64,000 bases of DNA from Ascoidea asiatica (lineage: Eukaryota; Ascomycota; Saccharomycetes; Ascoideales; Ascoideaceae), in NCBI GenBank assembly GCA_001600695.1, contig BCKQ01000008.1:124001-188000 (forward strand), in the 5' to 3' direction. Each line of letters starts with the position of its first letter. Position 1 is the first letter of the stretch. The notes beneath the pieces were generated by a model. That model was not told the origin of the DNA and made no database searches. It saw only the letters and a list, made by a program, of their open reading frames with translations. Position numbers and translations under genes: made by a program. Shown here one piece after another: positions 9,108-20,293 of this stretch.

Positions 9108-10079
9108 TTTTTATTTATTATTATTATTGTTATTGTTATTATTTGAATATATTAATTGAGTATTTGTATATAACTAGTTGATTTAATTTAGTATTGAAAT
9201 AATAATAAAAGAAGAGATTGAATACAATAGTTGATATAAAAAAAAGGGAAATCCTCAATAGTTTATATATTAAATTTCCTCATTATTATTTGTATATTAT
9301 TTCTATTAAATATTCATTACTACCCAATGATCTTAAAATACTTCAATGAGGTAAATAATATCCAGCTCTCAAATATTTACATATTCTTTGCATATTGCAT
9401 ATATTGCATATATTCCATAACTTCTAAAGGTGATTTGAATAAATAATTTGATTCAATTTGATCTGAATTGATTTAAAATTAGATTAGTCGAAGAAATGCT
9501 TAACTAAAAATAAAAATATTAAAAACAATAAAAACAATGGAATAAACTTAAAATAAACATCAAATAAAAATACCAGCTTTTTTTTTCCTTTGCAGCCTGC
9601 GCATGACCAAAGCCAAGCCCCACACACAGGTAAACACCGCCACGTTGCCACGCACCAGCGCTTTTTCAGTGCTTGTTTTCCTCCTGCGCTGGGCTCCAGA
9701 TGTGGCGGATTGTCAACACGCGTGAAGTTGTCAACGTTAAAAGTCCTTGCTGAAGTCTTTTGTCAACAGCCGTCTGCGCGAAAAGAAGCAAGCAGAATTG
9801 ATGCATGTGCACCAGCCACAGTAACAGCCTCAAAAAGGAGTAGTAAAAAAAAAAAAAAACAAGAGCATCCACCCAAATGGCGACACTTAAGTATGCATAC
9901 TTCCACCTCCATCCGCATTTCTATAAAATCATCGCCTTCTCTAAAAATAAATAATTTTTAAAATAATCATTGAAATATTTGAAGAGTTTCCATTTTTACC
10001 AAAGTTCCATCATATTTTTATCATACTTTTATTATATTTTTTTTCAAATCAAGTCTATGTATCTAATATCTATTCATGA
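9108..10079. promoter_or_regulatory. GH16 promoter region containing GC-rich island A
   Basis: The proximal 470 bp upstream of the GH16 gene are AT-rich, with ATT/GTT triplet repeats next to the ATG. Beyond that, about 9585-9935 is strikingly GC-richer: it has two GCACCAGC 8-mers (9652-9659, 9809-9816) and three TTGTCAAC words between about 9705 and 9770. Frames in the island lack start context, domains or codon bias of the neighbours, so I treat it as noncoding. Confidence 0.6.
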
Positions 10080-13000
10080 TCATTCAAAATCTTTTAATTC
10101 AATCCCCAATTTATCACACATGTCTCTGAAAATTCCATTTTCGTTATTATAAAGCTTAATCGGTTCATCAAATTCTTCAATTTCACCTTTTTCTAAGACC
10201 AAAATTTTATCATAATTCAAAATAGTTCTTAATCTATGAGCGATACATAGTATTGTACAATCTTTGAATTCGGTTTTAATAGTATTTTGAATCTTAGAAT
10301 CGGTTTCATAATCAACACTTGATGTAGCTTCATCCAATATTAGTATCTTTGAGTTACGTACCAAAGCCCTAGCTAATGCTAGTAATTGTCTTTCTCCCAA
10401 GGAAAAATTACTACCTTCATCTTCAACTTGTTGATCTAAATGGAATTTATGANTACTTTCCAAATTATCTCCTTGTAATACTTGTTTTTTAATAGTTTCT
10501 AAATTCTCACTGCCGATTAATCCTGCTCTTCTTAATGCATCCCATAATTCTTCATCTGTACTACCATCAAATGGATCTAAATTTTTCTTAATTGTACCTC
10601 TAAACAAAACTGGATCTTGTGGAATAATACTTAATTTACTTCTTAAATCTTTTAATCCAATCTTGGAAATATCAATATCATCAATTAATATTCTTCCATT
10701 ACTTAATTCACTTAATCTATATAATGCTGTCATTATACTGGATTTTCCTGCACCTGTTCTACCACAAATTCCAACTTTTTCAGACCCTTTGATATTAAAT
10801 GTTAAATTTTTTAAAACCAATGGTAATCCTTCTCTATATCTAAGATCTGCTTCTTCAAATTTAAGTGATCCAGTAATTGGCCAATTTTCATTAGGTATCA
10901 TTGAATTAAAATTATATGATTTTTCTTCTTGTGGTAAATCATAAGCATAATGAATTATTCTTTCAATTGCATTCATTTCATTTTCAACTTGAGTAATAGA
11001 TTTAACAACAAGTGGTAATATACCTGCTATATAAATTATATTACTTAATAATAATCCTGTTGATGATGCACTAATTTTAAATTCTCCTGTAATACAAAGT
11101 ATTGAAATTATTAATGTTATTGTAGTTGTAATAATATTTAAATTAACACCTAACCATCTTTGTGTTGAAACAACTACATAATATGCTTCATTCATTAAAT
11201 TTATATTCTCTTCAATTTTTTTTGAAAAATCTTCAATAACTTTATATGCTTTAATTGTATCTTTACCTGAAAGACTTTCATTAAAATTATTATAAACTAA
11301 TGATCTATTTAATGCTTCTAATCTTTTAATTTCTCTTGCTGATGCTTGATAAAATGAACTTATACATATAAATAATATTATTAAAAAAAATAATCCAATG
11401 CCAAACCATGGTAAATAAATTATACATAAAATTAGTGATCCAATGAAATTAAGTGTATAAACTAATGCTAATCTTAATTGTTCTCCAAGTTCATTATCAA
11501 TACTATCTGTATCTTTTGTAAATCTATTAAGAATTCTACCCATTGGGGTTGTATCAATATATGACATTGGTGAATATAATATTTTTTCAATTGCCTTTAT
11601 TATTAAATTTCTTGCTGCAATATTATTAACATATAATATCATGATAAAACATCCAGTTACTGATATTATACGAAAAAATACTAAAATAACATAGATTCCA
11701 ATGTAAATATTATTTGAAATTGAAAATTTTTTTCCTGTCCAAAATGATAACCAAGTATTCAAGAAAATATATGTAAATGTTTGAAATAATAATAAAAAAA
11801 TTAAAATTGGTAATGTTCTAAATTTGAAAATTCCTGATCCTGCTTTTATATATCTTAAATAAACTTTTGAGGATATTTTATTTACTGCTCTTTCTTCTTC
11901 AACAATATGTCCATCTATTTGACTATTATGAAATCCATTAACTTTTTTCAAATTTTTTTTATTTGATTCATTTTCTTCAATTATTTCAATAATTTCATCA
12001 TTTTTGTTACTATTTTCATTATCAATAGTTAACTGAGTATTGAATGTCATCAATTTAACAAAATCGGGACATTTGGATTTAACTTCTTCTAATGTACCTA
12101 ATACAAGTCCACCTTTACCATCTAAGAATATAATTCTATCTGCATAATCAATTAATGATAATTGATGAGTGGCTAAGACTCTAGTTTTATGTTTTAAAGT
12201 CCCTAAGATACAATTTTTCATAATATATTCTCCAACTTTAGCATCAACTGCACTTAAAACATCATCCATTAAAATAATATTTTTATCTTTAAAAACTGCT
12301 CTAGCTAAATTAATCCTAGCTTTTTGACCTCCTGATAAGGTAATACCTCTTTCACCGATTTCAGTATTATCACCAGCTATCATTGATTGTAAATCTGGTT
12401 CCAAACAACATGATTTTATTACATTTTCATATTTAGTTTTATCAAATTTTTCTCCAAATAATATATTATCTTTTACAGATGCATTTTGAATCCATGGATA
12501 TCCAGATAATAATAAAGAATCATTAATTTTCAAAATACCATTTTCTTTATTCATCATTCCTGCTAAAGCAGATAATAATGAAGATTTTCCAGAACCAATG
12601 AATCCAGTTACAATAATAAATTCTCCCTTTTGAATATTTAAATTAATATTCATTAAGCCTGGAAATGAAGATGAATCTATTTTTGAAGATTCAATTTCAT
12701 TTTCTGAATTACTTTTATCAAATTGAATTTCGGATATAATAATCTTATCTTCAGGTTTTCCATTACTATTTAAGTTATTCCCATCTTTATTATTATTATC
12801 ATCATCATTATTATTATCATCATTATCATTGATATTATTTTGATCAATTTGAAATTTCTCATAAGAAGTTGAAGCCCATTTAAAATTTGCATCTTTAACT
12901 TGAATTGCCATATTTGAATCTAAAATAAAATTTGAAAATTTTTCTTGATTTAATTCATTATTTGAATAAGAAATTTCTTCTTCTGAATTCAAAAATTCAA

Positions 13001-14381
13001 TAACTCTTTCTAAAGCAATTTTTGCATCAATTCAAGTTGAAATTGAATTTGGAATAATTGTAATTAATTCAGTAATAGTTTCAAATAAAGCAAGAGAAGA
13101 AAAAATACTTGCAGGATCATTATTATTATTATTAGTTTTAAAAATTGTGATAAATGATAACATTGAAGAAATTGAAGGTGAAGAAGTTGCAATAGAAACA
13201 AAAAAACTTCTAATTAATTGAATTTTAAAAATTTGTTTTGATTCATTTTTTCTTGCATTAATAATTTTTTTTTTATATGGAATTTCCCAAGTACAATATT
13301 TTATCATTTTAATTGAATTTAAAATTTCTCTAATTACATTAATTCTTTTATCAGTAAATTTATTTGTTTTTTTTCTATAATTTATTAAAAGTTTTGATAA
13401 AAAAGTTGTTAAAATCATTGAGATTATAAAAAATCCAATACCAACTAATGAAGGTATTATACCAATATTTAAAATAATTAAAATTAAAGGTAAAATAATT
13501 ATTGGTAAAGCAAAAATATATGGTTGAAGAGAAATAGCATAATCAATTCTTGATAAATCAGTACCAATTAAAGAATTTATATAACCATTTGAAAATTTTA
13601 AATTTGAATTTAAATTTGAATTTAATTTAAAAGATTTGTCAAAAATTAATTTTGTTAAAATTGATTTAATTTGAATACCAATAATCATTGAATTAAAAAG
13701 TAAATGATTTTGAAAAATACCATTAAAGAAAATTAATAAAGTTAAAATAATTGAATAAATTAAACCATTTGAAATTTTTAAAGAATTATTAATTGATTTA
13801 TTTGAAACAAAATTTATTAATATTTTAATAATTATTGGAGTTATTGAATCAATTAAAAATGATAAAATTGAATAAATTATTGCTAAAATATATTTTTTTT
13901 TAAAAGTTTTAAATAAAGATATAATAAAAATTTTTAAATTAATTTTTTTTAAATTTAATTGATTTGAATTTGAATTTATTTCATTAATTAAAATATTATT
14001 GAATTTTTTATATAAATAATTAATTTTTAAATCATTTGATAAATACCATAAATCATTATTTGTTAAGGTTCTTTTATAACCAGTTAACATTATTGGATGT
14101 AACCACCAAAAGAAAATATAATTTAACCAACTACAATTATTCATTGGAATTTTTTTTCTTTCATCATTTGAAGGAATTGAAGGAACTTTTTTTGAAATAA
14201 AAATTGATAAAATATGATTTTGAAAAGAATATAAATTTTGATTTGGAGATTGATTATTATAAATTTCAATATTATTTAATTTATTATAACCATTTTCAAT
14301 ATCATTTGAATAATTTTTTTCAATTTCATTATCTTCTTCATTTTGTTTATTATTTGATTTAATTGAATGACATTTAACCAT
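10080..14381 (-). pseudogene. YOR1-like ABCC transporter interrupted by one in-frame TGA (copy 1)
   Basis: Read as one frame this locus spans 1,433 codons. It starts with MVKCHS at 14381 and is interrupted by TGA at 13032-13034 after codon 449. The second part, in the same frame, runs open to 10080. The stop falls where the two intact paralogues have Ser (ATSVDAK, ASSMDAI), so a TCA to TGA change explains it. Architecture: Asn-rich N-terminus, the YOR1-type FFWWLHPIM and GYKRTLTNNDLWYL motifs, TMD1, NBD1 (GFIGSGKSS, LSGGQ, IILMDDVLSAVDA), TMD2, NBD2 (GRTGAGKSS, FSLGERQ, ILILDEATSSVD). All NBD motifs are intact, so the nonsense change is recent, is read through, or is a sequence error. Positions 10198-10891 are identical to the copy at 33717. 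If functional it would export organic anions or drugs at the plasma membrane. Confidence 0.8.
10198..10891 (-). repeat. 694-bp tract identical to 37342-38035 (inverted)
   Basis: Compared base by base, this NBD2-coding stretch matches the paralogue at 33717-38156 without a mismatch, including an ambiguous base (n at 10453, partner at 37780). The first differing bases are 10892 and 10197. Sequence outside is clearly diverged and closer to the copy at 24937. Gene conversion or assembly collapse is discussed in the findings. Confidence 0.93.
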
Positions 14382-15248
14382 TTTTTATATAATCACAATT
14401 TCAATTGAAGAAATAAATTTAAATTATATAAAAAGAGAAGGAATCTGAAGTAGATATATACTGTATACTTTTCAGCTCATTATTCGACTACATCTTTTAT
14501 TTTCTTTTTTCCTTTTTGAAATTTTTCTCTTTCTAACAGAATATCAAGTAATTCAAAGAATAATCCCATAAGCAATGAAAAAATATTATTAATTTCCTTT
14601 AAATTAATTGAGATTGATTTATTTCAAAAATTTAGAATGAGATAGTTGAATAAATCGGTGGGTTTTTTCAATAATTTTATATGGAAATTGAGCCGGTTTA
14701 AAATTCGAAATTTTAAGTTTGGAGTTTTGAAATTATCATCTTTAAATCACTAAATCATTGAATACTTAAACCATTGGAGTCTTTAGCTGAAATATATAAA
14801 CATTTGGAATGTGAAGATTGTGAATTGATTGAGTATTATTTTAATTGATTTTATTCTGCTTCTTTTGTTTGTTTATTTTCATTTTGCTTTGTGGCAGGCA
14901 GCGGAGTCTAAACAAAGGGACGGTGTCTGGTGAATACAGGGACAGATGTAGGGGCAAGGTTGCAAATATAGGACAATCAATTACGCCAGTTTTGTGGGAC
15001 TTCTTTTAAACGGATTTAATAAAACCGTAGCGTGGATTGATATTTGAAGGATGCGGAAATGCATTGAAAACTTGAATGAAATATAATGAAATCTAACGAA
15101 ATATAATAAAAGAATAAAAGAATGAAATAATGAAATAATCGAATATAATCGAGAATGAATATAAACTGGATATAGAATAGTCAAGTAGATAACTATTCAC
15201 TACATAATATAGACTAATATATACTCAAATACAAAATACTTCAAGAAA
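14382..15248. promoter_or_regulatory. divergent promoter between YOR1-like copy 1 and MRPL19
   Basis: 867 bp between two outward-facing genes. Mostly AT-rich, with a small GC-rich patch at about 14890-14965 (CAGGCAGCGGAGTC, GGGACGGTGTCTGG). A repeated AAATAATGAAATAAT-like stretch lies at about 15060-15160. No gene is seen. Confidence 0.5.
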
Positions 15249-15707
15249 ATGTCATCTCGAGGTGGTCAAGCAGCTAAAAATGTATTAGTCAAACTAATAG
15301 TTGGTGCAGGAAAAGCTGCTCCATCTCCTCCTGTTGGTCCTGCTTTAGGTTCAAAAGGTGTAAAAGCAATTGATTTTTGTAAAGAATTTAATGCAAGAAC
15401 TTCTAAATATACTGTAGATATACCAATACCAGTAATAATTACTATAAAACCAGATAGATCTTTTAATTTTGAAATTAAATCTCCTTCAACTACTTATCTT
15501 TTAAAAAAAGCTTCTGGAATTGAAAAAGGTGCTGAAAAAGTAAATAAACTTGAAAATAAATTTATTGGTAAAATTTCTTTAAAACATATTTATGAAATTG
15601 CAAAAATTAAAAAAAGTGATCAAAGACATGAAAATTTACAATTACAAGGAATTTGTAAATCTGTTATTGCAACTGCTGATTCTATGGGTATTCAAGTTAT
15701 TCCATAA
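15249..15707 (+). CDS. MRPL19: mitochondrial large-subunit ribosomal protein uL11m
   Basis: The 152-residue product is a complete L11-family protein. It has [20 protein letters not shown] near the N-terminus, the highly conserved [21 protein letters not shown] (about 27-47), the [15 protein letters not shown] strand and a C-terminal rRNA-binding domain ending in SMGIQVIP. The very close fit to yeast mitochondrial L11 (Mrpl19) rather than cytosolic uL11 (RPL12) rests on the bacterial-type PPVGPALG region. It binds the GTPase-centre rRNA of the mitochondrial large subunit. There is no long cleavable presequence, as recalled for Mrpl19. It is convergent with the NPR1-type kinase; the two genes are near neighbours in S. 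cerevisiae (YNL185C, YNL183C). Confidence 0.93.
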   Translation: MSSRGGQAAKNVLVKLIVGAGKAAPSPPVGPALGSKGVKAIDFCKEFNARTSKYTVDIPIPVIITIKPDRSFNFEIKSPSTTYLLKKASGIEKGAEKVNKLENKFIGKISLKHIYEIAKIKKSDQRHENLQLQGICKSVIATADSMGIQVIP

Positions 15708-15969
15708 TCATTATTCTTCAATTTCCAATAAACAACTTGTATATACCAATTTTTTTTTCATCTTTATATAATATAATTCTTAAATAAACTAATCATATAT
15801 TTATTGTATTGTAATGTAATGTATTATATCGTATAAAAATTAATGAAAAAAGAAAAATCAAAAAAAAAAGAAAACTGTAGGAAAAGAGTAAACATTTAAT
15901 AGAAAAAGTATAACTTAAAATTTATATAAAAATTTAAAATCAAAATAAACAAGTAAACAAACAAATAAA

Positions 15970-16001
<32 letters not shown>

Positions 16002-16292
16002 TAAGTATATAAATAAACAAATAAATATATAAATAAATAGGTAGATGATCTTAAATAAAAAGTTAAATAGATTTGATAAATAATGAAAAAAAAATTTGGT
16101 TCACTAATAAAATAATGAATGAGTGATTTACTATTCACAATAAAAAAAATAAATAAGTAAATAAATAAATAGATAATTGAAAAATGAAAAAAAAAGTTAA
16201 TAAGTAATAATTATTATATATATAAATAATGAAATAATAAACTGCAAAGCAAATTTATATGCAAAAATTCTAATTAAATTTAATTTCCCCTT
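15708..16292. other. convergent 3' region with AAGT repeats
   Basis: Extremely AT-rich DNA between the converging MRPL19 and kinase genes. Contains a GTAA/AAGT tetranucleotide microsatellite at about 15966-16003 and related AAATAAAT repeats to about 16045 and again near 16145-16175. The minus-strand frame across it is a product of the repeat, not a gene. Confidence 0.65.
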
Positions 16293-19200
16293 TTATCTTC
16301 TACCATTATTTTTTTTTTTCTCTAAAAATGCAATATGAGCTTCAGTTTGATCAACATGAGTATGCTCATGATTTTTACCTTTAATTAATTCTGGTAATGG
16401 AATTGTTCCAATATTAGAATATTTATTTGGTAAATTATAATATTCTGATTCTTCATCATAATGACACATTTCAATTGAATTTAACCATGAATCTTTAAAA
16501 ATTTCATCAATATTACAACGACATGCTGGTGCTAATTCAACCATCTTACAAACTAATGGTCTACAATATTCTGGTAATGCTAATAATAATCTATTTTCTC
16601 CTGTTATATTTGGTTTATGCATTTTTGATCCAATTCCTCCACCAGTATTATTATTATTATTATTATTATTATTGTTGTTGTTGTTGTTGTTATTACTAAC
16701 ATTATTACTACTATTATGATGTCTTACTGATTGTGGTTTTGAATTTGAATTTGAATTTGAATGAGAATTAGAATTAGAATTAGAATTAGGAATTGCAGGT
16801 TGTGGTTTATTTTGAATTTGATTTTGAGAATGATGTGTTGAAGATTCTGGTGTTGTTAAAGGTGTTTCATTACTAGAATTATTTGATGAAGATCCTGATT
16901 TTTTATTACCTGATGATGATCCATTAAGTAAACTATCAATATTATCATGTTTATGTGAAGGTATTTGAACTCCTTTATTTGATAATATTTGAACTTCTAA
17001 ATCACTTGTACCTGATTTTATAGTTTCTAATGGTGTACCAACATTTGATTCATGATATGATGGTGGTGGTGGAGATTTTTTTAATAATGAATTTAAAGTT
17101 TCTCCATTACCTCTTGTTGCAAACATTTTAAAAGATTGATCAGTTAATTTTGGTACTTTCCATGGAAATTTTCTTAACATCATACATGAAAAAATCATTG
17201 CTGCAGACCAAATATCAACAGCTCTTGGATCATATTTTTGAAATACAACGACTTCTGGTGCTAAATATGGATCTGATCCAACAATACCACTTGCTTCAAT
17301 AATTTTTGAAGAAAATGGATATGAAAATACAACTGAAGAACCAAAATCAATAATTTTTAATATACCATTTTTCATTATACAACAATTATCTAATTTTAAA
17401 TCTCGATGAGCTAAACCTAAATGATGTAAATATCTTATACCAGATAATAATTGTTTAAAACAACAATTAATTTCATCCACAGACATTTTACCAGACATAA
17501 CAATTGCAAATAAATCATAATCACAATATTCCATAACTTGATAAATTTTATCATTTTCATAACAAATTTCAACAGTTTCAATAATATTTTGATGATTTAA
17601 TGTTGAACCAATACAATATTCACCAGTAATTTTTTTTGTATATTCTCTTTTACTTTCATTTGTAAATCTTGATCTAAATTCTTTTACAGCAAATAATCTT
17701 TTATCATAAATTCTTTTAATTAATTTTACATTACCACCAGCACCAGCACCTAAAGATTCACCAACTTTACCATATCTTTTTGAAAATGGTAAAATTTGTT
17801 GTTGATGTTGAATAATTTTATCTTGATTTGGATTAATATATTGATTAGCATAAGATTCTGGATTATTATTAATAAGATTATTATTAGTTGCTAAAGATCT
17901 TGCGGAAGAAACACTTGGAGAATAATTAATTTGTGGAGAAGATGATTGATTTGAAGTATCTAAATAATTATTGAAATGATTATTATTTGAATTTTTTTTA
18001 AAAAATCTTTTTAAATCAGCCATTGAAGAATGTCTTGAGAATGAAAAAGATCTTTTTGAATCTGCAATTGATCTTGTATCATTTGTATAACTATTATCCA
18101 TATTATTTATAGGAGAATTTGAATTACTATTATTATTAATATTATTATTATTATTATTATTTGAAGGAGAATTATTATATAATTGAGACATATCAACAGA
18201 AGAAGATTTTCTTGAAGATCTCGAAAAAAAATTAACTAAAGAAGAATGAGAAGCAGATCTTGAATTATGATTAATAATATTTATATTTGAATTACTATGA
18301 TTATTATTATTATTATTATTTAAAGGAAATTGATTTGTCAGTAAAAGATCTTTATCATTATTATCAAAAGAATTTGAAATTGAATTTGAATTTGAATTTG
18401 AGATTGAATTTGAAATTGAGAAATTTAAATTACTTGAAGAATAAGATTGATGAATTGAATTAATTTTTTGTTTAGTTATAATAAATCTTGAATCTATTGA
18501 ATTTGTATCTAAAACTTTTGGAGAAGTTATTTGATTTGTATTAATTATATTACCATTTGAGGGTAAATCTAGATTATATAAAGAATTATTATCAGATTTT
18601 TGAATTGAAGTTGAAGTTGAAGTTTTATTATTATTATTGGTGTTGTTATTATTATTATTATCAGAAATATTTATATTAATATTATTTTTAATTGAATTAT
18701 CAATTTTATTATTTGAATAAGGTATTGAATATGGTAAATTAGTTGATAAAGGAGAAGAAGAATAAAAATTTAAAGAAGAATTTGATTTTTTTATTGATCT
18801 TTTATTAATTAATTGATTATTACTTGTAGTATAATTATTATTACTATTATTATTTAAATTATTGTTTAAATTATTATTATTACTATTATTATTATTTGTT
18901 ATTATTATATTTTTAGTATATAGTTTATTATTATTGTTATTATTAGTACTGTAATTAATATTTATTGATTGATTATTATTTGAGGAAATAACTTTTGATG
19001 GAACCTTTGATGGAATTTTTGTTGGAATCTTTGAAGAAACTTTTGAATTTAATTTTTCTTTTAAAGTTGATTTTGTATTGTTATTATTATTATTAATGTT
19101 CTTATTTTTATTTAAATTTTTGATTTTGATTTTATTTTTTAAATTTAAATTCAAAGAAGAATTTGATTTTTTATGTACATTGTTATTGTTATTGTTATTG

Positions 19201-19379
19201 TTATTGTTATTGTTATCTATATCATTATCATTATCGATATCATTATTTGAATCTATTGAGATTGTAGTTGTTATTATATTATTATTTATATTACTATTAC
19301 TTATATTATTAGATATATTATTTTCTTTGATTAATCTTGTTAAGGAAGAAACAGATTGAGTTTTGATTTCAGTTGACAT
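16293..19379 (-). CDS. NPR1: NPR1-type Ser/Thr kinase (NPR1/HRK1/SAT4 family)
   Basis: The 1,028-residue product has a long disordered, Asn- and Ser-rich N-terminus (about 1-530) with many RxxS-type sites ([19 protein letters not shown]). The kinase domain begins near 537: GAGAGG glycine loop, FAVKEF with the ATP-binding Lys near 568, HRDLKLDN near 656, DFGSS near 678 and [11 protein letters not shown] low-complexity insert (about 740-900, including a poly-Asn run) precedes the last lobe. The ending [18 protein letters not shown] is typical of the NPR1/HRK1 group. These fungal kinases adjust nutrient permeases and ion transporters; Npr1 acts below TORC1 on permease endocytosis. Sequence alone does not separate NPR1 from HRK1. 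I favour NPR1 because MRPL19 is adjacent and IPI3 and PBR1 are nearby, as in S. cerevisiae. Confidence 0.72.
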   Translation of the reverse strand: MSTEIKTQSVSSLTRLIKENNISNNISNSNINNNIITTTISIDSNNDIDNDNDIDNNNNNNNNNNNNVHKKSNSSLNLNLKNKIKIKNLNKNKNINNNNNNTKSTLKEKLNSKVSSKIPTKIPSKVPSKVISSNNNQSININYSTNNNNNNKLYTKNIIITNNNNSNNNNLNNNLNNNSNNNYTTSNNQLINKRSIKKSNSSLNFYSSSPLSTNLPYSIPYSNNKIDNSIKNNININISDNNNNNNTNNNNKTSTSTSIQKSDNNSLYNLDLPSNGNIINTNQITSPKVLDTNSIDSRFIITKQKINSIHQSYSSSNLNFSISNSISNSNSNSISNSFDNNDKDLLLTNQFPLNNNNNNNHSNSNINIINHNSRSASHSSLVNFFSRSSRKSSSVDMSQLYNNSPSNNNNNNNINNNSNSNSPINNMDNSYTNDTRSIADSKRSFSFSRHSSMADLKRFFKKNSNNNHFNNYLDTSNQSSSPQINYSPSVSSARSLATNNNLINNNPESYANQYINPNQDKIIQHQQQILPFSKRYGKVGESLGAGAGGNVKLIKRIYDKRLFAVKEFRSRFTNESKREYTKKITGEYCIGSTLNHQNIIETVEICYENDKIYQVMEYCDYDLFAIVMSGKMSVDEINCCFKQLLSGIRYLHHLGLAHRDLKLDNCCIMKNGILKIIDFGSSVVFSYPFSSKIIEASGIVGSDPYLAPEVVVFQKYDPRAVDIWSAAMIFSCMMLRKFPWKVPKLTDQSFKMFATRGNGETLNSLLKKSPPPPSYHESNVGTPLETIKSGTSDLEVQILSNKGVQIPSHKHDNIDSLLNGSSSGNKKSGSSSNNSSNETPLTTPESSTHHSQNQIQNKPQPAIPNSNSNSNSHSNSNSNSKPQSVRHHNSSNNVSNNNNNNNNNNNNNNNNTGGGIGSKMHKPNITGENRLLLALPEYCRPLVCKMVELAPACRCNIDEIFKDSWLNSIEMCHYDEESEYYNLPNKYSNIGTIPLPELIKGKNHEHTHVDQTEAHIAFLEKKKNNGRR

Positions 19380-20000
19380 TATTAAATTAGATATTATATA
19401 TTAATTAGGGATATTAGAAATTAGATATTAGATATTCTAGTATATTATATTTAAATATTATAAGTATAATGTATGATATATGATATATGATAGATATAAT
19501 GTATAATATATAATAGTAAGTGGTCTTATAGATTATAGATTATAATTATACTGTAGATAAGAAATTTTAAGTGAATAAAAAATGAAAATAGTGTCAATTT
19601 TGAGAATTAATAAGAATAAGAATAGGAATATAAATGATAGAAGTTATAAATTTTATAAAAAAGATAAATAGAATATCATAATATATTCGATATTGATATT
19701 GATATTGATATGTTTATTTTATTCTATTTTAATTTGATTGATAATTGATATTTTGATATTTTGATAATCTAAAGTTATAAGAGTAGCAATTTGAAATTTA
19801 TATAAGGAGAATGATTATTTTGATATAGTATTATAGCAATATTTGATTAATAGAAATTAATATCCATTATTTTGAAATCAATGTTTATAATTTCACATTC
19901 AATATTTTATATAATCTATTTTGTAATTGATATATTTGATTATCTTTACAGTCTTTGCTGTTTTTATTATCTTGTTTAATATATTTGATATTTGATATAT

Positions 20001-20056
20001 TTGATATTATATTTGATATTATATTTGATATTATATTTGATATTATATTTGATATT
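20001..20056 (+). repeat. 12-bp tandem repeat TTGATATTATAT, about 4.6 units
   Basis: Four perfect TTGATATTATAT units (20001-20048) and a partial fifth, preceded by related TTTGATAT words. Located about 620-680 bp upstream of the kinase ATG. Confidence 0.93.
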
Positions 20057-20285
20057 CAGTATTTAATAGGTGATTTGGAGTATTTGATAGGTGACTGCCG
20101 TTCTTGGTTAGTTAACAGTAGCAGAGGAGTAGTACTAAAGGCAGTGTTTGTCGGCGTGGGAGCGAGAATGAGCAGCGAGAATTGAGAAAACAAAGCAACA
20201 GGAGCAAATGGCTCTGGGACAGGATCGGCACCAGCACGCACCAGCCACTGGCAAGCAGTGCACCGGCAGCAGCAGGCAAGTCACG

Positions 20286-20293
20286 GTCACGTG
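20286..20293. promoter_or_regulatory. E-box GTCACGTG (Cbf1-type site)
   Basis: Part of the 12-mer ACGGTCACGTGC also found upstream of the 4610 gene. It lies at the start of GC-rich island B, about 0.9 kb upstream of the kinase ATG. Binding is inferred from the consensus only. Confidence 0.45.

Noticed and set aside
9590..9961. 123-codon plus-strand frame in GC-rich island A
   Set aside because: Overlaps another frame on the opposite strand, has no domain or signal, and its base composition is that of the island, not of genes here.
10080..12992. treating the 3' part of YOR1-like copy 1 as a separate half-transporter gene
   Set aside because: It is in the same frame as the upstream part, separated by only one TGA, and begins mid-linker.
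15896..16138. 80-codon minus-strand frame with Leu-Thr-Tyr repeats
   Set aside because: Translation of the AAGT/GTAA microsatellite.
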